Part shown: positions 8,192 to 15,225 of the stretch, piece by piece
Position numbering within the stretch: position 1 is the stretch's first letter
Layout of the letters: each line of letters begins with the position of its first letter
Assembly: GCA_001931535.1 (NCBI GenBank)
Contig: CP016211.1
Location: 7,673,703-7,737,702 of the forward strand
DNA length: 64,000 bases
Reading direction: 5' to 3'
From: Minicystis rosea
GTDB lineage: Bacteria > Myxococcota_A > Polyangia > Polyangiales > Polyangiaceae
Notes under the pieces: model-generated
What the model was told of the DNA's origin: nothing
Seen by the model: the letters and a program-made list of their open reading frames with translations, nothing else
The model's database searches: none
Translations under genes and position numbers: made by a program

Positions 8192-8587
8192 ATGAAGCTC
8201 GCATCGATCCGCCTCGTCACCCAAGATGTCCCCGCGCTCGCTTCATTCTACGAGAGCGTGACCGGTGTCGCGCCCAGCGTACCCTTCGGCAGCGGCGCCG
8301 ACTACGTCGAGCTCCGCCTGAGCGGCGCGACGCTGGCCATCGTCAGCGCTGCGTCCGTGGAGCGGTTCAACCGCGGCGCCGCGGTGGCCGGGGCCAACCG
8401 CTCGGCGGTCGTCGAGCTGGAGGTCGACTCCGTCGCCGAAGTCGACGCCCTGCGGGCCCGGATCGCGGCGCACGTCACCGATTGGATCCAGGAACCGACC
8501 GACCAGCCGTGGGGCAATCGGTCGATGCTGTTCCGCGACCCGGACGGGACGCCCATCAACATCTACGCGGTGAGGGCGCGGGGCTGA
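8192..8587 (+). CDS. VOC (glyoxalase/bleomycin-resistance) family protein
   Basis: 131 aa with the beta-alpha-beta-beta-beta fold pattern of the vicinal-oxygen-chelate family: SIRLVTQDVPALASFYESV at the start, VELRLSGATLAIVSA in the middle and the C-terminal MLFRDPDGTPINIY with a candidate metal-site region. The ATG at 8192 has a purine-rich AAAGGA ribosome-binding site 7-12 bases upstream. The divergent TetR gene and shared operator suggest an inducible detoxification or resistance role. The substrate is unknown. Confidence 0.85.
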   Translation: MKLASIRLVTQDVPALASFYESVTGVAPSVPFGSGADYVELRLSGATLAIVSAASVERFNRGAAVAGANRSAVVELEVDSVAEVDALRARIAAHVTDWIQEPTDQPWGNRSMLFRDPDGTPINIYAVRARG

Positions 8588-8714
8588 AGGTCTGACGGGA
8601 GATACGTTCCCGAGCCGATCGCTGTCGCAAGTGTTCGCCGCTGCTTGGGGAAGAGCTGCCCACCCCCCGGTCGGTGCTCGGCCCTTCGCGCCTGCGCGCC
8701 GCCCGCCCCTCATC

Positions 8715-8845
8715 GTAAGTTGGTGGCACGTGCACGATGATTCCAGAAAGAGACCGAACACTTGCGAGTATGTTCGGTCTGGCACTCCCCTCGGATAGGA
8801 AGCGCGAACTGGATCCGCGGAATGAACTGCGTCGAGTGCGCGGGG
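8715..8845 (+). repeat. Dispersed ~125-bp repeat, copy A
   Basis: One of three copies (also 19638 and 23246), all in the same orientation. It contains GTAAGTTGGTGGCA, ATGATTC, a 9-bp inverted repeat AGACCGAAC (8751-8759) / GTTCGGTCT (8772-8780) around a 12-nt loop, then CCCTCGGATAGG and GGAATGAACTGCGTCG. In this copy the stem is fully Watson-Crick; the others carry a U-G pair. A short frame (MIPERDRT...) runs through it, but changes among copies do not favour third positions. Confidence 0.75.
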
Positions 8846-8944
8846 TGACGAGCCGCATGCTGGGCGAGCGCGGATCCTTGAGCCGCGGTGCTACGAGATC
8901 AGCCCCGCGTCGGCCTCCCCGTGCAAACTCTCGTGCCGTCCGTG

Positions 8945-9635
8945 TCAGGACGGCGAGTCGTCCGGCACGGCGATGCGGAAGACGCGCCCCCTGGCGTCAC
9001 CGGCGTAGAGCTGCCCGCCCTGCGCGCAGAGCGCGGTCACCGCCTGGTCGAGCCGCCCGAGGTCCGTGCCTTACGCGTTGCGCCTGCGCGAGCCGCCTTC
9101 CGCGGAGCCCACGTCACCAGAACCGACACCGGTCCGATGTACGCGGGGTCGTGTCCAGCGCGCGTGCTCTTGACGCGGAACCAGTAGAGACCGGGTGAGC
9201 TTCCGATGATGTGGCGGTGGCGGCTGGCGCCGATGTCGCCGACGCCCTCCCACGAATCCGGGTCGTTGGGATCGAGCGTGCGCTCGAGCCGGTGGGTCTC
9301 GATGCCGTCGACCTTGGGGCCGAGCGGAGCGGCCTTCCACTTGATATTGCGGGCGATCGTGACGGAAGCGTGAATCTCACACTCGGTGGGATCGAAGCTC
9401 AGCGTCAGGGCGTCCGCGTTCGCGTCGGGGATCGTCAGCTCCACCGGGCCGCGCCCGAGGGCCTGGAGCGTGCCGCAGATGAGGGGGATGGTCGCCGCGC
9501 CGTGCGGGCCGCGCGGGTCGGCGCGGTAGGCACGCAGAAAGGCGCGCAAGCTTGCTCCGGTTGCTTGGCCTGCTCGTAGAGCTTGCCCACATGGAGCATC
9601 CCCGGCGCGTCCTTGTTCCACGGCTTCGTATGCAA
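8945..9635 (-). pseudogene. Broken gene: TPR-like start, beta-rich middle, propeller-like end
   Basis: Reading from 9635 on the minus strand, one frame begins MHTKPWNKDAPGML and GKLYEQAKQPEQACA (TPR-like). After a one-base loss near 9540 the next frame continues FLRAYRADPRGPHGAATIPL, then a beta-rich part (ELTIPDANADALTLSF, GLYWFRVKST, YIGPVSVLVTW). That frame stops at 9037, but a third frame continues with DQAVTALCAQGGQLYAGD and ends at 8945, which resembles one blade of a WD40/NHL propeller. At least one and perhaps two frameshifts are needed. The family is not recognised. It lies 100 bp after repeat copy A. Confidence 0.5.
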
Positions 9636-9999
9636 GGTGGCGTGGAATCAGCGAGATCCGATCCTCGAGCTCCCGAGCCAGCGCGGCCGTGTCCCCGAGT
9701 ACGGCTACATGCGAGGCGGTGCGACGCGAGCTCGGTCGTGCCGGTCGATCGCTACCTTCACGACATGATTTATCTCGTCGACTACGGCCAGGATGTGCGT
9801 GCGTGCCTTCGCGCTGCGAAGGTGGCGCGGCCAGCCACCGCTCAGAGGCTTGCCGGGCTGTTCAGTTTCCGCGATTTGTCGAGTCCGGCAGCAGCGGACC
9901 GACCGATCGGCCAAAAGTGATCGCCATCTGATGCTGTAGCATGGCTCATACGTGCGCTTCCTGACGCACGGCGAGCGACAGTCGATCCCAGACTGCGGA
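9636..9999. other. 364 bp without a supported gene
   Basis: The only protein-like stretch is a minus-strand segment near 9730-9850 reading RHLRSAKARTHILAVVDEIN and VVKVAIDRHDRARVAP, with no start and no recognised family; it may be another gene relic. The segment separates the decayed region from the end of the type VI cassette. No promoter or terminator could be identified. Confidence 0.3.
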
Positions 10000-10431
10000 T
10001 CAACGCAGGCGGAGGCTCTGGAGCGCGGCGCGCATCCACTCGTTGCACAGAGCCGCGTGTCGCAGTCGGCTGGAGGCCCGGTGGGACAGGCGGTGCTGTC
10101 CGAGGAGGCAATGAAACTCATGGACGAAGACGGGCCCGCGGTCCTTCTCCACGAACGTCACGGTCACCTCGATCCCTTGAACCTCCTCCGCGTAGGTGCA
10201 CACGCTGCGTGACATGAGCTCGAACTGGCGAAGCGAACGGAGGTTCTCGGCCACCAGCGCGTCGACGGCCGCCGTCAAACTGAGACCGCTCGCGAGGGCG
10301 CTGCGCTCGATCTCGAGCCGCAGCTCCGCGCCGCCCGGCGTCACGAATTGGAGTTGCTGGCGCGTCGAGTCGACGAAGCACTCGATGTCGCCGAGGTCGA
10401 TCACTGCCTCGTTGAAGTAATACGGATTCAC
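10000..10431 (-). CDS. DUF1795/DcrB-like (Eag-type) type VI chaperone candidate
   Basis: 143 aa, starting at a GTG that overlaps the ATPase stop by four bases (GTGA). The pattern (YYFNEAVIDL start, a Leu-Glu-rich amphipathic middle with LSLTAAVDALVAENL, then VQGIEVTVTF and a final EWMRAALQSLRLR helix) fits the DUF1795/DcrB fold. In type VI loci this family includes Eag chaperones, which shield transmembrane segments of effectors. Similarity is by pattern only; no membrane-bearing PAAR or Rhs partner is visible here. It is last in the cassette and probably co-translated with the ATPase pair. The segment GQHRLSHRASSRLRH is unusually basic. Confidence 0.55.
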   Translation of the reverse strand: MNPYYFNEAVIDLGDIECFVDSTRQQLQFVTPGGAELRLEIERSALASGLSLTAAVDALVAENLRSLRQFELMSRSVCTYAEEVQGIEVTVTFVEKDRGPVFVHEFHCLLGQHRLSHRASSRLRHAALCNEWMRAALQSLRLR

Positions 10432-11327
10432 GCGCCGCCTCCTGCGCCGACCGTGACACGCCCCCCCGGGAAGCCCGCTGCGAGCGCCGGCGAGGAGGAC
10501 GCGAAGATCAGCTGATTGTCCTCCCCGAGCGCGGAGAGGCCACCGACGATGCGCTCCGGCTCGATGCCATGGAGCTCGGGCCTATCCACGAGGACGATCG
10601 ATCGGGAGAGCCCCACGAGAGCGGCGGTCGACGCGAACATCACCGCATCGGCCTCGCTCGCCGAGAGCTCGTTCAAGCTGCGGAGGACACGCCCGTTCGA
10701 CGAGAGGGTGTTTCGCGCGGGATCGTAGACACACGACGGCGAGAGCAGGGCGACGCCGCGGGCAAATCGAGCCGCGCGCTCCGGGTGGTCGGGGAGCTCG
10801 GCGAGGAACGCCGGCACCCACGAATGCTTTCGCGGGCTGGGCTCCGTGCGGAGCCCCTGCTGCTCGTCGGGCTCCAGGGAGGCGCCGCCTCCTCCGGTGT
10901 CGAGGCGGCGCCTCGCGGAGAGATATTCGAACTTGGGCGTGGCGTCGTCGTGACCGTAGCGTTGGAGCAGGAACTCCATCCGGCGGTCCACCTCGTCCTC
11001 CTCGTCGTCGCGGAAGATCACCTCCGTGGACACGACCGAGTGGGGGGCGCCGATCGACGCCTGCTCCTCGGCGTCGAGCTCCCACGCGAGGGAGACTTTG
11101 CACGTCTTGTACTCGCGCCGGATGAACGACTCCTGCCTGAACGTGCGCGTCCCCGACGCGAGGACTTGGCGGGCCGTGACGATGAGCTCGAGGAGCCTTG
11201 TTTTTCCCGCGCCGGGCGCGCCCGTCACGAGGATGTGATCGTGCGCCTCCGTCTCCGTCTTCGCGAAGCTATAGACACCGTTGTCGAGGCCGGCGACGTC
11301 GATGGTCTTCACCGCAAAGAGCTTCAC
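10428..11327 (-). CDS. ABC/OLD-like ATPase 2 of the type VI cassette
   Basis: 299 aa from a GTG start overlapping the previous stop (GTGA). Walker A is GAPGAGKT (36-43). An LSASEADAVMFASTAAL stretch stands where ABC and SMC-like ATPases carry their signature helix. Walker B is SIVLVDRPELH with Asp248 but Arg249 in place of the catalytic Glu. The switch-His region reads FASSSPALAA, without the usual His. It resembles ATPase 1 throughout but has an inserted Gly/Asp-rich loop (DTGGGGASLEPDE, ~155). It is predicted to bind ATP, possibly to heterodimerise with ATPase 1, and to hydrolyse poorly. No membrane segment is seen. Function unknown. Confidence 0.75.
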   Translation of the reverse strand: MKLFAVKTIDVAGLDNGVYSFAKTETEAHDHILVTGAPGAGKTRLLELIVTARQVLASGTRTFRQESFIRREYKTCKVSLAWELDAEEQASIGAPHSVVSTEVIFRDDEEDEVDRRMEFLLQRYGHDDATPKFEYLSARRRLDTGGGGASLEPDEQQGLRTEPSPRKHSWVPAFLAELPDHPERAARFARGVALLSPSCVYDPARNTLSSNGRVLRSLNELSASEADAVMFASTAALVGLSRSIVLVDRPELHGIEPERIVGGLSALGEDNQLIFASSSPALAAGFPGGRVTVGAGGGA

Positions 11328-12286
11328 TGGAGCCTCCCGCGCGCCGGCTGCGCCGCGCCCGAGCCGAGCGACACGTGGTGAGCTCGGGGGAGCGACGCCG
11401 CGAGGTCTCGATCCGACGTCGCGATGAACCATTGGTTCTGTTCGCCGAGCTGAAGGAGCGCCTCCACGAACGCCGCGAGACGATCGGACGGGACATGCAG
11501 CTCCGGCCGATCGAGGAAGATCACCGATCGGTGGAGCCCGATGAGGGTGGCCGTTGCCGCGATGATCACGGCCTCCGACTCGGAGCTCGAGAGCTCGACG
11601 AAGGGCACCTCCTCGCGCATCCGGTTCTTGAAGCACGCCGTCGGATCTTTCCGCGGGGCGGCGGCGAATCGCACGGAAGGCGAGAGGAGCTCGAGCTGAC
11701 GCGCGAATGTCGCGCGGCGCTGAACGTCGTGGCGGAGCTCGGCGAGGAACCGGGGCACGAAGCTGTACTTCTGAGCGTCCTTCGTGCTGCGGAGGAGCGA
11801 CTGCTCGAGCTCGCCGAGGCCATCGCACCTCGCGCCCCAGGCGCGTTGGCGCCCTTCGGGGAAATACTCGCGCTTACCGTGCGCGGGATCGTGATCGTAC
11901 CGCGACACGACCTTCGCCACCCTGCGGTCTACCGCGGTGAGCACGCCGTCGGCCGTAAAATCCACGACTGCGCGCGCTGCGGCTCCGCCGGGGCTCCCTT
12001 CGACGCTCCCTTCGAGCCCTTCGAGCAAAAGACCGAGCTCGACGCGCGCGCCCTTTCCGAGGTCGGCGCACCAGTCGGAGGCGCGCACCATCCCGTGATA
12101 GGGCCCCACGGCCTCGAGCGCCGCGAGCATCAAGTCGAAGAGGCGTGTCTTGCCCGACGCCGGCGGGCCGGAGATGATCACGACGTCGCGGGGGCCGCCC
12201 GACGCGCCGACCGCGCCGGCCGAGAAGTCGAGGTCCAGATCGCGGAGCCCGAGCACGCCACGGGCGGCGAAGCGGGAGATTTTCAT
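11324..12286 (-). CDS. ABC/OLD-like ATPase 1 of the type VI cassette
   Basis: 320 aa, ATG start. The N-terminus (FAARGVLGLRDLDLDF) matches the RecF/OLD/AAA_23-type opening in which a beta sheet precedes Walker A. Walker A is GPPASGKT (40-47). A signature-like LSSSESEAVIIAATATL precedes Walker B, which reads SVIFLDRPELH (Asp259, Arg260 instead of Glu). The usual ATHS switch motif is ATSDRD. It shares these departures with its neighbour, so they are a feature of the pair rather than decay. It lies 60 bp downstream of vgrG1, with a hairpin in the gap, and is translationally coupled to ATPase 2. Confidence 0.75.
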   Translation of the reverse strand: MKISRFAARGVLGLRDLDLDFSAGAVGASGGPRDVVIISGPPASGKTRLFDLMLAALEAVGPYHGMVRASDWCADLGKGARVELGLLLEGLEGSVEGSPGGAAARAVVDFTADGVLTAVDRRVAKVVSRYDHDPAHGKREYFPEGRQRAWGARCDGLGELEQSLLRSTKDAQKYSFVPRFLAELRHDVQRRATFARQLELLSPSVRFAAAPRKDPTACFKNRMREEVPFVELSSSESEAVIIAATATLIGLHRSVIFLDRPELHVPSDRLAAFVEALLQLGEQNQWFIATSDRDLAASLPRAHHVSLGSGAAQPARGRLQ

Positions 12287-12321
12287 GATCGATCAGGCCC
12301 GACGAAGGAGGGCCGGGGTTT

Positions 12322-12349
12322 GGGGCCGCTTGCGGCCCCATCGTGATCA
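12322..12349 (-). terminator. Hairpin directly after vgrG1, shared motif copy 1
   Basis: Read on the minus strand, the vgrG1 stop codon begins TGATCACGATGGGGCCGC, then AA, then GCGGCCCC: an 8-bp perfect stem with a 2-nt loop. The same block follows the stops of pfkB (32029) and of the YceI gene (42476). It would lower read-through into the ATPase genes. There is no U tract, so terminator function is inferred. Confidence 0.5.
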
Positions 12350-14227
12350 GTGGACATCGATGAGAACCTTGTCCGCCTTGATGATGATGCTGTCTCTGTC
12401 CAGGTAGATGAAGGACGACCCGACAGCAAGGTTGGTCGAGTCGTCGGCGACGATCGTGTGGGTCTTCGCGTGGGACAGCATGTTGCCGAGCGTCTTCAGG
12501 AGGCGCTCCTTCCCGACCACCGAGACGAGGTTGTCGACGACCTGCTGGAGTTTGTCCTTGCCGACCATCTCTTGCTGCGTTCGTCCGATGCGCTCCTCGT
12601 CGTCGTGACCGATCTCCATGACGCGATCGTGTCCGACAGAGAGCGACTTATCGTGGTTCACGCGCGTGCGCATGTCCTTCTCGGCGCGCCCCTCGACGAG
12701 CTCTTGCCCGGCCGTGTCGACGTACCGGAGCAGGTTGTAGCCCTCGGTCTCGGGGACGCTGTTGGTCCGCAAGCCGCTCTCGTCCTTGGCCGCGGGCAGC
12801 GTGAAGGGCGGCCGTCGCAGGTTCGTGAACGCTCGGCCGACGATGACGGGCTCCTCCGGGTTGCCTCCGAGGAAGCTCACGAGCACCTCGTGGCCGATGC
12901 GCGGGAGGTGGATCATGCCGAAACCTTCACCGGCCCAAGGCTGGCTGACCGGGATCCAGCAGGACGAGTGCTCGTCCATCTTGCCGTAGCGATCCCAATG
13001 AAACTGCACGCGGACGCGGCCGAACTCGTCACAATGAATGGTCTCGGACGCGGGGCCGACGACGGTCGCGCTCTCGACGCCGGCGATCATGGGCCTCGGC
13101 GTCGTGCGATCGGGCTTGAAGGAGACCACGCCGCTCACCGCGTCGGCCAGGATCTCGACGGGGGCGCTGGCGGAGCCCCTGATTTCGGCCCGCGTCACGA
13201 GGAGCTTCTCGAACCGCTCCGCGATGGGGTGGTTGTCGACGGAGACGACCGAGCCTGCGCGCACCTCGACGCAGTTCGAGCGAAACGAGAAGTGCTGCGA
13301 GCGCGCCACGCGCGCGGCCGCGTCGCGCTCCGCGATCCGCCGCGCCTCCTCGTGATCCGTGCGCACGCGCCCGTGGTCGTCGGCCGTGGGCGTGTCGCGG
13401 GGACCGGCGTTTCCGAACTTGAACGCGCCCGGCGTGTACGCGAACGACTCGAGCTTCGACTCGAGCGGGTGCTGGCTCGACTGCGCGTGAGCGAGCAGCG
13501 GCTCGTTGGGTAGGCGCGGATCGTGGTCGGCGAAGGTGCTCCGCCCCTGCCGCACGCTGCGCTCGGCGCGGAACCCCGTCGCCCACCGGGGCCCGGCGAG
13601 CGAGCCATTGAGGTGCTCGAGCGGCGCGGAGATCGGCTTTCGCGTCTCCGGGCGATCGCGAAGGACGATGGTCGTGCCGCGCTCGCCTTGTTCGAGCACG
13701 TAGCTGATGCCGGAGTCCTCGAGCAGGCGACTCACGAAGGCGAAGTCCGTCTCCTGGTATTGCACCTTGTACTTCTTCGGCTTGTACTTCTCGCTGCACT
13801 GCGAGTCGTAGGCGAGCCCCCACTCCTTCAACATCGCGATGACCACCTCGAGGTCCGTCATCTGCTGGAAGACGCGGCAGTTCGTCCGCTGGGTGAGGAG
13901 CCAGAACCGAGGCGCGATCCGGATGTGATAGGTCGAGAGGCCGCGACCCTCGGAGACGACGTGCTCGATGTCGCTCACGACGCCCGTCCACAGGAGCGGC
14001 TCCATGTCGGGGAGGTGCGTGTTGTCGACCGCCATGCGGAACCACGCCTCGGCGCCCACCGTGGCCTCCAGATCGACGGCGTCGTTATGACACCTGACCA
14101 CGAGGTCGATCGAGAAGAGCGCGTTCACGCCTTCGTGGATCACATACTCGCGGACTTCGTACGCATCTCCGCCCTCGACGTGGAGCTCCACCAAGTGTTG
14201 TGTTCGGATGCCGTCGTCGGTGCTCAT
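12347..14227 (-). CDS. vgrG: VgrG type VI spike protein 1
   Basis: 626 aa; forms the trimeric needle tip that carries effectors. The gp27-like part (VREYVIHEGVNALFSIDLVV, WLLTQRTNCRVFQQMTDLE, YQETDFAFVSRLLEDSGI) is followed by the gp5 OB-fold with the family signature (IHCDEFGRVRVQFHWDRYGK, PWAGEGFGMIHLPRIGHEV). The C-terminal beta-helix has short hydrophilic repeats (VNHDKSLSVGHDRVMEIGHD). No extra effector domain is attached at the C-terminus. It is closely related to the VgrG at 15226-17247; each is preceded by an M23 peptidase gene, suggesting tandem duplication of a peptidase-VgrG module. Confidence 0.93.
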   Translation of the reverse strand: MSTDDGIRTQHLVELHVEGGDAYEVREYVIHEGVNALFSIDLVVRCHNDAVDLEATVGAEAWFRMAVDNTHLPDMEPLLWTGVVSDIEHVVSEGRGLSTYHIRIAPRFWLLTQRTNCRVFQQMTDLEVVIAMLKEWGLAYDSQCSEKYKPKKYKVQYQETDFAFVSRLLEDSGISYVLEQGERGTTIVLRDRPETRKPISAPLEHLNGSLAGPRWATGFRAERSVRQGRSTFADHDPRLPNEPLLAHAQSSQHPLESKLESFAYTPGAFKFGNAGPRDTPTADDHGRVRTDHEEARRIAERDAAARVARSQHFSFRSNCVEVRAGSVVSVDNHPIAERFEKLLVTRAEIRGSASAPVEILADAVSGVVSFKPDRTTPRPMIAGVESATVVGPASETIHCDEFGRVRVQFHWDRYGKMDEHSSCWIPVSQPWAGEGFGMIHLPRIGHEVLVSFLGGNPEEPVIVGRAFTNLRRPPFTLPAAKDESGLRTNSVPETEGYNLLRYVDTAGQELVEGRAEKDMRTRVNHDKSLSVGHDRVMEIGHDDEERIGRTQQEMVGKDKLQQVVDNLVSVVGKERLLKTLGNMLSHAKTHTIVADDSTNLAVGSSFIYLDRDSIIIKADKVLIDVH

Positions 14228-14281
14228 GATGCCTCTCCAGATCGAAGGATTGCTGGGACTCGTCTCACGCCGAACGTGGTG

Positions 14282-14992
14282 TCACGGAAGGTTGTGCACC
14301 CATTTGTCGAGGAACGGCGCGGGGTCCATGATGTCGCTCCGGCGCATGTAGGGACCCCTCTCGCTCCTCAGCGTCGAGTGATCGTTGCCGTGCGCATACA
14401 TCTCGAAATGCAGCATGTGGCTCCCGCCGGAGAGCTGGCCGACCTTCGCGATGGGTTGGCCCTTCTTCACCGTCCAGCCGCGCCGCGCGCGGTTCGTGCT
14501 CCCGTGCAGGATCTCGCCATACCGAATCACGTAGGGCCCGTGCTGGAAGCTCACGTACCAGGTGTTGTTGTAGAAGTAGGTCTCTTCGTGGATGAGGACC
14601 CCGTCCGCCACCGCGTAGATCTGCTCGCCGGCGGGTTTGATGATGTCGCAGCCGCCGTGCTTCCTCCGCCCGTGGTCGCGAGGAGCGCCGAAATAGCGTG
14701 CGCCGCCGTGCCAGCTCAGGGAGGGCGGGGATTTGAACGGAAAGCAGAAATCGCTGCCGCTGCTCTGGCCCGAGGCCTGCTGCTGCTGCTCCTGCTGCTG
14801 GCCTCCCGAGCCCCCGGCCTTCTCCCGCGTCTTGGGGCCGACGACGCCGTCGTCGGGGAGGCCGTGGGCCGCCTGCCAGCGCCGCGTGGCCTCCAGCGTC
14901 TTGGGGCCGAAGTCGCCGTCCGCGGGGACGCCGATGGTTCTCTGCCAGGCGGCGACGTCGGGCCCGGAGGAACCAAGCCTGAGGGTGCTCAT
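14282..14992 (-). CDS. Peptidoglycan-binding M23 metallopeptidase, candidate type VI effector 1
   Basis: 236 aa. The ATG at 14992 has a strong GGAGG site 7 bases upstream; longer frames do not. Residues 5-57 form a PG_binding_1 domain (GPDVAAWQRTIGVPADGDFG). A Gly/Gln-rich linker (60-80) leads to an M23 (LytM-type) domain with zinc ligands His112 and Asp116 (KHGGCD) and His195 in SHMLHFEMY. The first His of the usual HxH is Leu-Met-like here, with a His three residues before. There is no signal peptide, as expected for a VgrG-delivered peptidoglycan endopeptidase. It ends 54 bp before vgrG1. No obvious immunity gene follows. Confidence 0.85.
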   Translation of the reverse strand: MSTLRLGSSGPDVAAWQRTIGVPADGDFGPKTLEATRRWQAAHGLPDDGVVGPKTREKAGGSGGQQQEQQQQASGQSSGSDFCFPFKSPPSLSWHGGARYFGAPRDHGRRKHGGCDIIKPAGEQIYAVADGVLIHEETYFYNNTWYVSFQHGPYVIRYGEILHGSTNRARRGWTVKKGQPIAKVGQLSGGSHMLHFEMYAHGNDHSTLRSERGPYMRRSDIMDPAPFLDKWVHNLP

Positions 14993-15038
14993 CGTCCGCC
15001 CTCCAGCAAGAACTCGATCCGATGGGTAGACATGACGT

Positions 15039-15179
15039 TCATTCAACCTCTCGCAAATACGCGGCCACCGCGCCCGCCCAGGGGCAGTCCTGCAGATCCG
15101 CTGCATCCCGCCCTCTCGGCCTAGGGCACAGCCGATCCATGGACACGAGCTTGCTCACCACCACGACCGGGACAGCCAT
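15039..15179 (-). CDS. Small ORF, 46 aa, between vgrG2 and the M23 gene
   Basis: ATG at 15179, stop at 15039, in the 233-bp gap between vgrG2 and the first M23 gene and in the same direction. The product starts MAVPVVVVSKLVSMDRLCP and contains DCPWAGAVAAYLREVE. It is not recognised. It could be a small immunity or accessory protein or a relic; there is no clear ribosome-binding site. Confidence 0.25.
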   Translation of the reverse strand: MAVPVVVVSKLVSMDRLCPRPRGRDAADLQDCPWAGAVAAYLREVE

Positions 15180-15225
15180 TTGTCTGGGCGGCCGCTCATG
15201 GGGTCCACCTTCTGGATGAACGAAG

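Noticed and set aside
8735..8900. Short peptides starting MIPERDRT / MIHEVDRT / MIHEKDRT in the three repeat copies
   Set aside because: Differences among copies change amino acids as often as not and the frames diverge after ~33 codons; nucleotide structure is better conserved than protein.
9552..9931. Plus-strand frames at 9.6-9.9 kb
   Set aside because: They are antisense to a more protein-like minus-strand reading and show no motif or start signal.
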